From assembly GCA_964645585.1 (NCBI GenBank), contig CAZYAN010000027.1, positions 1 to 58,169 on the forward strand: a stretch of DNA of 58,169 nt, in the 5' to 3' direction. Below the pieces are notes generated by a model. The model saw only the letters and a list, made by a program, of their open reading frames with translations, made no database searches and had not been told where the DNA came from. Position 1 is the stretch's first letter; each line of letters begins with the position of its first letter. The stretch is from DATGSL01 sp964645585 (GTDB lineage Bacteria > Verrucomicrobiota > Verrucomicrobiia > Opitutales > T3Sed10-336). Shown here in pieces: positions 48,001 through 55,463 of the stretch. The position numbers were made by a program, and so were the translations under genes.

Positions 48001-50671
48001 GGCGGTGCGGTATCAGGTCGCGCTGACGCTCGGTGAGTGGAACGATCCGCGGGCAGGGGACGCTCTTGCGGAAATTGTCGCGGCCGATCTGGAGGATGCG
48101 TGGATGCGAGCGGCTGTTTTGACATCGGCTGTGCGTCATGCCGCGCCAATTCTCGGCGCGGTGGTCGCGGCGCCCGACAGCGCGGGGCGGCGCGAGATGA
48201 TCGGGGGTCTCGTTGCGACGGCGGCGGGCGCGGGCGACCCGGACGCGCTGGCTCAGTCGGTCGAGGCGATCGTCGCGGGCATCGGCGAGGCGGGCGATGC
48301 CAAGGATTGGCCGATCGCGGAGCTGGCGGAACTCGCCGAAGCGGCGGCTCGGAATCGAGGCGGAGTCGAGGCGGTTCGTGCGACCCTCGAAGCGAGCGGG
48401 GCGTGGCGGCCGCTGGTTGCGGTTGCCCGGAAAGACGCCTTCGAGAGCGGGGCGGAATCCGCGACGCGGGCGGCGGCGATCCGGTTTCTCAGTGCGATGC
48501 GGGAGGTTGGCAGCGACGATTTGCGGCGCGTTGCGAGCTGGCTGAGCGACGAAACCGTCGACGCCGAGCTGTTCGATTTGGCCATCGATGTCCTCGGACG
48601 GGAGCAGTCCGCCGAGGTGGCGGAACTGGTGCTGGTGGATTGGAACCGGCGGACGCCAGGGATTCGCGAGCGACTCGTTCGGCTGCTGTTGAGCCGCGAC
48701 GCATGGACGCTCGCGCTGCTCGCTGCGGTGGAGGCGGGGAGCGTCCCCGGAACGGATCTCCCGCTGTCGACCCACGAGGAACTGGCGGGGAGCGGAAACG
48801 CGAAGGTGCGCGATCGCGCCGAGGCGGTGCTGGCGGAATTTCGTCCGCGTCGCCGCGAGGACGTTTTGGCTGCCTACGCGAACGTGGGGCAGCTGATCGG
48901 CCGGCGCCCGGCCGGGGCGCGGATTTTTGAGGCGAATTGCGCGGCTTGTCATTCGTTTCGCGGAAAAGGCCAGGCGTTTGGGCCGGATATTGCGACGTTC
49001 CGGACGAAGACGGTGCGCGAGTTTGTCGAGGCGATCCTCGATCCGAATGCCGTGATTGAACCGCGGTTTCGCCATTACCTGATCGAAACGCGCGACGGCC
49101 GGCGGCTGGCCGGGATTTTGGGCGAAGAGAGCGCGAACGGAATTACGGTAGTTCAGATGGGCGGGTTGACCGAGTCGCTGCTGCGCGGGGAGATCGCCGG
49201 TATGCATCCGTTAAATCGGTCGATGATGCCGGAGGGATTTGAGGCGCGGATCGATCCGCAGGGAATGGCCGATCTGATCGCCTATTTGCGAAGTGACGCT
49301 CCGGCGGCTTTTGGAAGCGCGTCGGGCGCCGCGGCGCTGGCAGCCCGGAAGGAATTGCGGGGGATCGGCATCAATGGACTCACGCGCGTGATCGAGGCGG
49401 CGGAGCGGATTGATTACCCGTCGTGGCTCGGGACGCTGCCGATGCCGCATTGCCGGCAAACCAACGGAAATTCGCGGGTCGTTTGGGAAACCCAGCCTGT
49501 GGCGGATTCGCTTGATCCCGATGGCTGGTCCATCTTCCGGCTGCCAATTGGAATGGGAAATGCGGCCCGGCACAAAGCGGGCGGTTTTGCATTGAAGCTC
49601 AATGGCGAGCACGCGCTCGACTTCGAGGTCTCCCTGGATGACGCGATGTGGGAAAGTGCCGACGGAACGGTGCGGATGCTCTATGAGGTGCGCGAGCGCA
49701 ATCGCGCTGATACGAACGGCCTGCTGACGATTGAGGTGGCCAACGCGCGGCTTCGCGCCGGGACGCCGGTCAAGTTTGAAGTTCTCGGCGCAGCGGCCGG
49801 AAGCGGGCGCTGGTTTGGTGTTTATCTCGTGTCGGAAACCGAGGAACCGGCCCCGGCGGATGTCCGGCCGCTGGGAGAGCAGATTCTCGACGACCGGAAA
49901 CCGGCCGCCGCGCGCACGGCATTGATTGCCCGGAATCCCGCGCGGTCAGCGGAAATTCTCCGGGATATGATCGCCGGACAAGAGACATGGAGTGAGGACG
50001 AGGAATATCGGCGCATCCCGTGGATCTGGCGCGTGACGATTGCGGCCGGCAAGCGTAACGATCTCACAGAGATGCGCGAATTGCTGGACCTTTCCCTTCC
50101 CGCATCAGGCGCGCCGCTCGCCGACTGGCAGGCAGTCGTCATCGGCGGCGGACTGATTAACGGCATCACCTTGGCCGGCGGCTGGCCGGATGAGCGGATT
50201 GAACAAATGCTTGGGAATGATGCCGGACTGCGGCGCCGGTGGGAACAAGCGCTCAACCAGGCGATGGCGATGGCTGACAACGAAGAGACGCGATCTGGCA
50301 CGCGATACGACGCCCTGCGGATGATCGCCCTGCTGCCTTGGGCTGAGAGCGGGGAGCAGCTCCAGAGCTACCTGGCACCCGGGACGAAGGCCGACCTTCA
50401 GCAAGGCGCGGTCAGCGGGCTGGGGGACATGCGCGTGCCCGAAGCGGCCGCCGCGCTGGTGGCGTCGTTTGCCGGCCTGGAGGAGCGCAATCGCGACTTT
50501 GCAATCGAGGCCCTGACACGAACCAACGACCGCGCCACCGCCCTGTTAGACGCCCTGGAAAGCGGTTCGATCGACCCGGCCCTCCTGACAGAAGCCCAAT
50601 CCAAACGCCTCCGCACCCAGGAGAATCCGGCCCTCCGAGCCCAAGCCGAGCGCCTCCTCTCCCAAAAGTAG
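45065..50671 (+). CDS. 1868-residue exported fusion: ceramidase-like hydrolase, PVC-type dehydrogenase propeller, HEAT repeats, cytochrome c
   Basis: After a signal region (YVSIAFATMAGLLNFSGLSA), residues ~45-470 resemble neutral/alkaline ceramidase: zinc-site histidines in ASSHTHCAPM and NYACHCTTL are present, but the GDVSPN nucleophile segment reads GADANPSP. From residue ~480 a PVC-type membrane-bound dehydrogenase β-propeller follows (ASEPEVVDPVAIDFGPDGRLWVAEMRDYP; DGDGRADRIEKLF; QTRTGPDGGLWIVDMHRAVIEHP). HEAT-like repeats occupy ~890-1270. A c-type heme motif, CAACH (Cys1292, Cys1295, His1296), has a probable Met ligand in NRSMMPEGFE. A β domain and more HEAT-like helices end the protein. 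Parts are known as separate or paired genes in Planctomycetes and Verrucomicrobia. Substrate and electron acceptor are unknown. Confidence 0.82.
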   Translation: MTLPPKYTRRNPRFPLYVSIAFATMAGLLNFSGLSAAPEQDQPLLEIGVAKVDITPEYPVRLSGYGMRTTELEGVAQRIWAKALAIGTDESGPAVLLTVDNTGVPGHVTEEIFQRVAKAAPAVRRENFALASSHTHCAPMLSGSLPFLFSADIVREEQERIDQYTEELIDKLRDVVIRALESREPAALAWGEGRVGFARNRREAGGPVDHSLPILAVRSPEGTLRAVLANYACHCTTLSFNQVHGDWAGSAQEFIEQDFPGAIALISIGAGADANPSPRGEVAHAEDHGRELANEVGRLLSSRLTPLTQGPAGRLHPTELSFDTLPSREEFARLSEQPGIVGYHAKTYLGRINAGDSIPETLPYTVQAWHFGEELAMVFLPGEVVSDYALRLKNEFERVWVTSYANDVPCYIPSERVLNRANAEYRYEAATSILYYGQPTRFAHGIEQRIIDAVHAVVPEPFLAVEPWEREEPLSPEASMKRIDLSPEYVIDLVASEPEVVDPVAIDFGPDGRLWVAEMRDYPSGMHNNWEPGGRIKVLEDRDGDGRFETATVFADDLPFPTGLLAWRGGVLICAAPDILFAEDTDGDGRADRIEKLFTGFATENYQARVNGLSYGLDNWIYGANGLLSGTITRVSDGEVFDIRGRDFRMNPDTGEFEAVAGLTQQGRVRDDFGNWFGSDNSNVGWHFPLPERYLRRNPHVTPPAQRVFIGTGENPHRIYPTSRTAERFNRPEHANRVTAACGETIYRDTLFGEDFADNYFITESVHNLVHRLVLNREGVTFRGRRAPGEERSEFLSSRDSWFRPVQTRTGPDGGLWIVDMHRAVIEHPRWIPEETLARINVRAGSGVGRIYRIRPRDTELRPVPNLLEMSVAELVDAFATPNGTVRDLIQRQLVERGAVDSAPVLARLARESSVPAVRAQALATLDGLGALKPEVLISAVADEHPEVRRVAVRLSEPFLNAAPALAKAVAAMVADPEMAVRYQVALTLGEWNDPRAGDALAEIVAADLEDAWMRAAVLTSAVRHAAPILGAVVAAPDSAGRREMIGGLVATAAGAGDPDALAQSVEAIVAGIGEAGDAKDWPIAELAELAEAAARNRGGVEAVRATLEASGAWRPLVAVARKDAFESGAESATRAAAIRFLSAMREVGSDDLRRVASWLSDETVDAELFDLAIDVLGREQSAEVAELVLVDWNRRTPGIRERLVRLLLSRDAWTLALLAAVEAGSVPGTDLPLSTHEELAGSGNAKVRDRAEAVLAEFRPRRREDVLAAYANVGQLIGRRPAGARIFEANCAACHSFRGKGQAFGPDIATFRTKTVREFVEAILDPNAVIEPRFRHYLIETRDGRRLAGILGEESANGITVVQMGGLTESLLRGEIAGMHPLNRSMMPEGFEARIDPQGMADLIAYLRSDAPAAFGSASGAAALAARKELRGIGINGLTRVIEAAERIDYPSWLGTLPMPHCRQTNGNSRVVWETQPVADSLDPDGWSIFRLPIGMGNAARHKAGGFALKLNGEHALDFEVSLDDAMWESADGTVRMLYEVRERNRADTNGLLTIEVANARLRAGTPVKFEVLGAAAGSGRWFGVYLVSETEEPAPADVRPLGEQILDDRKPAAARTALIARNPARSAEILRDMIAGQETWSEDEEYRRIPWIWRVTIAAGKRNDLTEMRELLDLSLPASGAPLADWQAVVIGGGLINGITLAGGWPDERIEQMLGNDAGLRRRWEQALNQAMAMADNEETRSGTRYDALRMIALLPWAESGEQLQSYLAPGTKADLQQGAVSGLGDMRVPEAAAALVASFAGLEERNRDFAIEALTRTNDRATALLDALESGSIDPALLTEAQSKRLRTQENPALRAQAERLLSQK

Positions 50672-50969
50672 AAGCGCCATCCTGGCGCAAAAGATTCGCA
50701 CCTCGTAGCGACGAAGCCACGTCTTCGTCGACCCCGCACCTCGTAGCCACGATGCCACGGCTTCGTCGACCCCTCAAAACAGACCCGGAACAGAAGGAAG
50801 CCAAGCGAGCAAAGGAACAAGCACAATTCGTTCGCCACCACCTTCGCTACCTTCTGTTACACTCGCCCGGAACGACTCATCGAATAAAAACCGCGCTCCC
50901 GTCCAAAAACGGCTTGCATCACCATCTTCTTCGACCATCGTATGGAAGTTTCCGCTTAAGCGGATCCAT
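50672..50969. other. Intergenic region before tRNA-Pro
   Basis: Apart from the 38-bp tandem repeat (50698-50773) and a GCGCCA-TCC-TGGCGC hairpin (50674-50689) immediately after the fusion gene stop, I see no gene. Short open frames here lack motifs. Confidence 0.5.
50698..50773. repeat. Two 38-bp tandem units with an internal dyad
   Basis: Units 50698-50735 and 50736-50773 differ at 3 of 38 positions. Each begins GCACCTCGTAGC and ends CTTCGTCGACCCC. In unit 1, CGACGAAG pairs perfectly with CTTCGTCG around a 6-nt loop, so each unit is a REP-like hairpin. Confidence 0.85.
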
Positions 50970-51046
50970 CGGGGTGTAGCTTAGCCTGGTAGAGCGCTAC
51001 GTTCGGGACGTAGAGGCCGGAGGTTCAAATCCTCTCACCCCGACCA
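50970..51046 (+). tRNA. tRNA-Pro (anticodon CGG)
   Basis: A 77-nt cloverleaf with acceptor stem CGGGGTG/CACCCCG, D-arm region GCTTAGCCTGGTAGAGC, anticodon stem CTACG/CGTAG around loop TTCGGGA (anticodon CGG), T-loop TTCAAAT and an encoded 3' CCA (51044-51046). The discriminator is A. The defence-type operon ends 65 bp downstream, so the tRNA may mark the island boundary. Confidence 0.97.
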
Positions 51047-51111
51047 TTCTTTTGGTCGCTTACAGCTTTTCGTGTGCGAGTGCTGCTTAGTTTCGGCCGA
51101 CATGGGTGACG

Positions 51112-52101
51112 TCAGCACCCCCACGCTTCAAAGAGCGTGTCAAAGGAGAAGAAGCGCTTGCTCAGCCAGCCCCTTCCCGCCTGTAATTTTTCCTTTTTAA
51201 CCGGAGGATTGAAGACCAGACGGGGCTCGCCGAGAAAGAGAAAGCTGTGGCGCTTGGGCCAGTCCCACTCCTTAAGTGCTTTGAGAAGGTGATTCTGGCG
51301 AGTCTGCCATTGCTTGCCGCGAACTTGGGAGACCACGTCCTTTAATTCGTTGAATGACTCGACCACCTCCACGGCATCAATTTTCGCCAAGTAGCTGATC
51401 CCCACTCGGATTCCCGGATGTTGCTTGGCGATGGTCTGGCCAAAGTGAGGCGCGAAATACAAAGCCTCAGGAAGTCGACTGCTTGCCTCGTAATAACACC
51501 CATACATTCGGCCGTGAAGGAAAAGCGCGAGGGTCTTTTCCTCGTTGATTTCGCGCGCATAGACTTCGACGGATTCTGCTTTTGGCACCATATTATGTTC
51601 CTTCAAGTAGCGGTGGAGATCTTCGCTGAGAAAGCGGAGTTCTCCCCGGGAAGATTTTTCGAGTTCTTCTAAAATGGAGACCAGATCGCGCCAACGGAGA
51701 TACCGGCAGCCAGGCCGATTGCGTTCGCGCTGGGTTGGCCGGTGCTCGGTCAACAGCACCCGCCAGTCGGCCGGGTATTTCAGCGCCTGGTCAAAAGGAT
51801 CATGCGCGCCAACCTTAGCCTCCACGATTCCGACGCCTTCGGACGTTTCCACCAGAATATCGGAACGATCCTGCGCGTGTCTCGTTTCGAGCGCCACGGA
51901 ACGAGGTTTACCTGAGAACCCGAATGCTCGGCAGAAAGGCTCGGGCGCAAGCGCCATCACGTAACCGAGAGAAGCCGTCAATCGCGTTTCCCGAAGGCTT
52001 GTCCCAAAGGATCCGACAAAGCTGGAAACGATCGAACCGCCCCGCAGCAAGTCGATTTGCTCGTGGTCACTGACCTGCGTGGCGTTCCTTCGTTTACGCA
52101 T
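51112..52101 (-). CDS. PD-(D/E)xK-type nuclease, third gene of the defence-like operon
   Basis: The 329-residue protein shows the PD-(D/E)xK core in RSDILVETSEGVGIVEAKVGAHD: Asp81, Glu94 and Lys96, preceded by a helix with Glu39 and followed by QALKYPADW. This arrangement resembles the restriction-endonuclease-like nuclease fold found in restriction and other defence systems. The C-terminal half (residues ~150-329) is not recognisable and may bind DNA or partner proteins. It starts 24 nt after the stop of the DUF499-type ATPase, so it is almost certainly co-transcribed with it and with the methylase. Nuclease activity is inferred from the motif only. Confidence 0.75.
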   Translation of the reverse strand: MRKRRNATQVSDHEQIDLLRGGSIVSSFVGSFGTSLRETRLTASLGYVMALAPEPFCRAFGFSGKPRSVALETRHAQDRSDILVETSEGVGIVEAKVGAHDPFDQALKYPADWRVLLTEHRPTQRERNRPGCRYLRWRDLVSILEELEKSSRGELRFLSEDLHRYLKEHNMVPKAESVEVYAREINEEKTLALFLHGRMYGCYYEASSRLPEALYFAPHFGQTIAKQHPGIRVGISYLAKIDAVEVVESFNELKDVVSQVRGKQWQTRQNHLLKALKEWDWPKRHSFLFLGEPRLVFNPPVKKEKLQAGRGWLSKRFFSFDTLFEAWGC

Positions 52102-52125
52102 TCGTCAAAAGTGACCTTTATGGAA

Positions 52126-55100
52126 TCAGTTCTGCGACCAGCCCTTCTTGATCTGCTCCAAAAGCCGGGTCACCTCCGCAGACTTTTTCTCGGCCTCTCC
52201 GGAGGCGCGGATTTTAACGACGACCCGCATATCGCAGCCCGAAAGCAGGCTGTTCAGCTTGTCGATGTTTTCTTCCAAATCCTGCAACTCGTGGATCTCC
52301 AGCTCCACTTCCGGCGTTTCGTAGCCGTTGAAGGTTTTTCGACCAGGAATCGGAGAGGGCGCGGGGACTGGCTTCGGTTTGGCTTCGATCCGAATCGCGC
52401 CTCTTGCCGCCGAGGCGTAATCCTCGAACTCCCCTGTTCCTTCGCCGCGACTGTAGAATCCCTGGGCAAGGCCGGCGTTGAACGCTTCCAGAAACATTTT
52501 TTTTGGCCAGGGGAGGCCCCGTTCTTTGCGAAGTTCGGCATAGAGTCTTTCTCCAGTGGAGGAATTTTCCTCCCACGCACCAGGCAGATTGGCGGGCAAG
52601 AGATCGACCGGTGCCAGCGGAGAGGGCGGACGCCTCAGCTCGGCGCCGGGCACCAACTGCTGAGAAGTGGGCTCCACTTCGAAAACGCTGTCTTCACCGA
52701 TGACGAGCCAAAGTTTCCCGTCCTCGACCGCACGTGCCACCGCTTGATGCACCGCCGCTTGTCCCGCCTTGGGAACGGGACGCTCCATCACGTAATCTTC
52801 GTCCAGCTTTTCCTGAAAGGTGTGCGAACCGTCGAACCAGTGACAAATCTCCGATAATTTCACCGCGCCGTCCTCTTCTTCCGGCCACAAACCTGGTAAC
52901 GAAGCCGGCAAAAGCGCCGCGGCGTTCAGCGACTTCAGCTCCGTTTCCGCCGGGATCCAGACCTCGGAATGTTTCTCCCAATCGCTAACGACGATATCGG
53001 ACTTCCAGAACCAGACTTCGCTTTTGTCGCCGGGCGTCACATACTTGAGCGCGAGAATGCCTTTGCCCACCGCGAGCTCGATTGTGTTCAAGACAACCTT
53101 GCTGCTTAAAAGCTTCGGCATTTTCGGATTTCGGCCGAAGATCTTGTAAATCTCCTCCACCGGCTGGCTCGGCTGGCCTTGCACCCAGTTCGCATACGGT
53201 CCTCCCGGCATGATGGCATCCGGATCGATCTTTTCGTTAAACAGCCGAAGCGGCTTCGTGTGGAGCAGCTCCGTCAGCAAACCATCGGGATTGCCGGCAC
53301 TGATCTTGTGAGAAACAGTCTTCCCGTTTTCATCGAGAAAGATGACCAGTTCGAAAGCGTTCCGCACGGCGGACTGAGCCTCGACCTTCGTCTCCCGGAT
53401 TCGCTTTGTCACGATGTGCTTCTGGTCGCTTTTAAACTCGTTGAAATCTTTCGAATTGGAAACTTCGATCCAAGCCAGGTGATCGGCGATCTTTTGCTCG
53501 GCCTCGTTGAAGCCGGCCCGGCTGGGCGCAACGAGAACGACGATGTTTTTGAATTTGCGCTGCGTTCCCGGAGATTTCCCCTGTTCGATGAATCCCAGTG
53601 TGTCTGCGCTCAACTTTTCACCGGGTGCCGTGGCATGATCCGACCCGAGAACCACAAAACGGAATTTCCCGTCATCGTCGACATTCGCCGGAGTCCGCGG
53701 AAGTTTGTGAACGACCGCCCCCGCGTCGTCGAACGGCTCATAAAACCCGCCTTTCAGCCCCCGGGCGATTTCGTCGAATTCGTCCTTCGCTCGCTTGAGG
53801 GTTTCCTTTTTGTATTGCTCCTGGACCTGCCGGAGGTTCGGCTGCGGCCCCATGCGCCAGAAGCGCGGCACGCCCGCGGTGTCGGTGACGTCACATTCTT
53901 CCAAATACCAGGAGACACTGGCATAGGCGATCAACCCGGTATTCAAGACTACGGGAAATTCGCACGCCGCACCTACCAGCCAGCGAATATCCGAGACCTC
54001 TGCCTGCTCGCCGATCGGCTGGGAATAAAGAAACGCCGTCACGCAAGCCGCTTCGATTTCACGAGCGGTGAGCGTAGCCGCTTCCTGCGCCTGGGCCTGT
54101 TTCGCTCGCGGCAAATCCGTCCTTAAACTGTTCGGCCAATTCGGATGCTCGTCGACCGACTCCTGGGCGATTTCCGCCAGCCTTCCCAGAGCCTTGCTGA
54201 TTCCTTCCTCGCCCGACCTTTTCAGGAAAACTTGCGGTCCGATGATGGGGGAATCGTCGAAAGCCTCGGCTTCGCTCAATGCCGTGGCAAAGACCTGCAA
54301 CAGCCCCCGCGTCCGCTGAAAGGAAGGAAGATCCGACCACTTTCCGTACAGTCTTTCGAGCAGGTCCGGATGAAACGGATAATCCCGCGTAAACCGGTCG
54401 AGCGCCCCCGCCTGGCTTGCCTGCACAGAATCGACGTTCTTCAACCGGTCCCAGAAACCGAGAACGTATACCTCCCGTTTCTCGTCGGATTCGGGCACGT
54501 CGGCGAAGAGGCGGCGTCGCAGCAGTTTTGATAGGTCTTCCTTCTCGACCGGCGTCTGGCGGGACGCCTGCCGATTCAGTCCGTTGTTGCAGGCGCGCAT
54601 GACATCTTTTCCCAGCGTATCCATTTTTGCCGGATCCGTCGCGAGCAGGGACACGACCAGACAGGAACGCTTCGAGCTTTCCACAGCCTGCGCGAGGCGC
54701 TGCCAGAAATTCTTAAGTCGCTCGATCCAGAAGCTGCCGCGCCCTTTGCTTTCGGAATCGGGATCGATGGAGGCCGCATCGTGTGCCCACATCAAGAACT
54801 CATCGATCAGGATCAGCGCGCCTTTCCCGGTTTCCTCCACTTGCTTGATCAATTTGCTCCACTGCAAATCAGCCGGTGGAGTGTCGTAGTCAGGCTGGCT
54901 CTCGTCCCGGCCGATAATGTCCAGCCCTGCCTGCCCCAGCAACTGCCACGCGATTTGATTCCAGGGCATTCGAAAAGATTTCGTTTCGCCTTCGGGATTT
55001 TTAAGCTCAATCCCTAGTTTCCAATCCACTTTATCGAACGAAACGGCCGCCACGACAGCCTGGGGTGGCTCTTTAAGTTGGGCCGCCGCCAGGAACGACT

Positions 55101-55461
55101 TCACGGAGTATTCGGCCGCGGGCAATTCATCTCCGAGGGTGGCGAGATAGTAAAGCGAAGCCAGCGTGTGCGACTTCCCGCCGCCGAAGGTTTGCGAAAT
55201 ATTGAGGATCGCCTCGCCTCCTTCCTTCTCCGCCAAACGACTCAGCACGCGCTTCGCGAAGTTCCGCATGTTGCCGGTGGCGTAGGTGGTGCCGAAGAAA
55301 TGAACCGGATCGCAATAAGCCGGCCGCTCGCCCTCGTAACCATGAACGATCTTGTGAAGATCGACGGCGAAGTCGCTCATCTTCAGTGCGCCTTCCTTGA
55401 TCTCGGGGCGCAACTTGCAGGTCTTCCGCCATGGCTGGTAAATCTTATCGCTCTTCGCCAT
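52126..55461 (-). CDS. DUF499-type AAA ATPase (COG1483-like)
   Basis: The 1111-residue protein starts at ATG 55461, two nt after the methylase stop. The same frame stays open a further 400 codons inside the methylase gene, but that stretch is compositional. The N-terminus contains KLRPEIKEGAL and DPVHFFGTTYATGNM. Walker A is TFGGGKSH (residues 91-98) and Walker B ALILIDEFLMW (Asp220, Glu221), and the layout matches DUF499 proteins of defence islands. The C-terminal ~250 residues contain helical β-rich segments and a coiled end (EIHELQDLEENIDKLNSLL). It probably couples ATP hydrolysis to DNA recognition or loading together with the methylase and the nuclease. Confidence 0.82.
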   Translation of the reverse strand: MAKSDKIYQPWRKTCKLRPEIKEGALKMSDFAVDLHKIVHGYEGERPAYCDPVHFFGTTYATGNMRNFAKRVLSRLAEKEGGEAILNISQTFGGGKSHTLASLYYLATLGDELPAAEYSVKSFLAAAQLKEPPQAVVAAVSFDKVDWKLGIELKNPEGETKSFRMPWNQIAWQLLGQAGLDIIGRDESQPDYDTPPADLQWSKLIKQVEETGKGALILIDEFLMWAHDAASIDPDSESKGRGSFWIERLKNFWQRLAQAVESSKRSCLVVSLLATDPAKMDTLGKDVMRACNNGLNRQASRQTPVEKEDLSKLLRRRLFADVPESDEKREVYVLGFWDRLKNVDSVQASQAGALDRFTRDYPFHPDLLERLYGKWSDLPSFQRTRGLLQVFATALSEAEAFDDSPIIGPQVFLKRSGEEGISKALGRLAEIAQESVDEHPNWPNSLRTDLPRAKQAQAQEAATLTAREIEAACVTAFLYSQPIGEQAEVSDIRWLVGAACEFPVVLNTGLIAYASVSWYLEECDVTDTAGVPRFWRMGPQPNLRQVQEQYKKETLKRAKDEFDEIARGLKGGFYEPFDDAGAVVHKLPRTPANVDDDGKFRFVVLGSDHATAPGEKLSADTLGFIEQGKSPGTQRKFKNIVVLVAPSRAGFNEAEQKIADHLAWIEVSNSKDFNEFKSDQKHIVTKRIRETKVEAQSAVRNAFELVIFLDENGKTVSHKISAGNPDGLLTELLHTKPLRLFNEKIDPDAIMPGGPYANWVQGQPSQPVEEIYKIFGRNPKMPKLLSSKVVLNTIELAVGKGILALKYVTPGDKSEVWFWKSDIVVSDWEKHSEVWIPAETELKSLNAAALLPASLPGLWPEEEDGAVKLSEICHWFDGSHTFQEKLDEDYVMERPVPKAGQAAVHQAVARAVEDGKLWLVIGEDSVFEVEPTSQQLVPGAELRRPPSPLAPVDLLPANLPGAWEENSSTGERLYAELRKERGLPWPKKMFLEAFNAGLAQGFYSRGEGTGEFEDYASAARGAIRIEAKPKPVPAPSPIPGRKTFNGYETPEVELEIHELQDLEENIDKLNSLLSGCDMRVVVKIRASGEAEKKSAEVTRLLEQIKKGWSQN

Positions 55462-55463
55462 AC

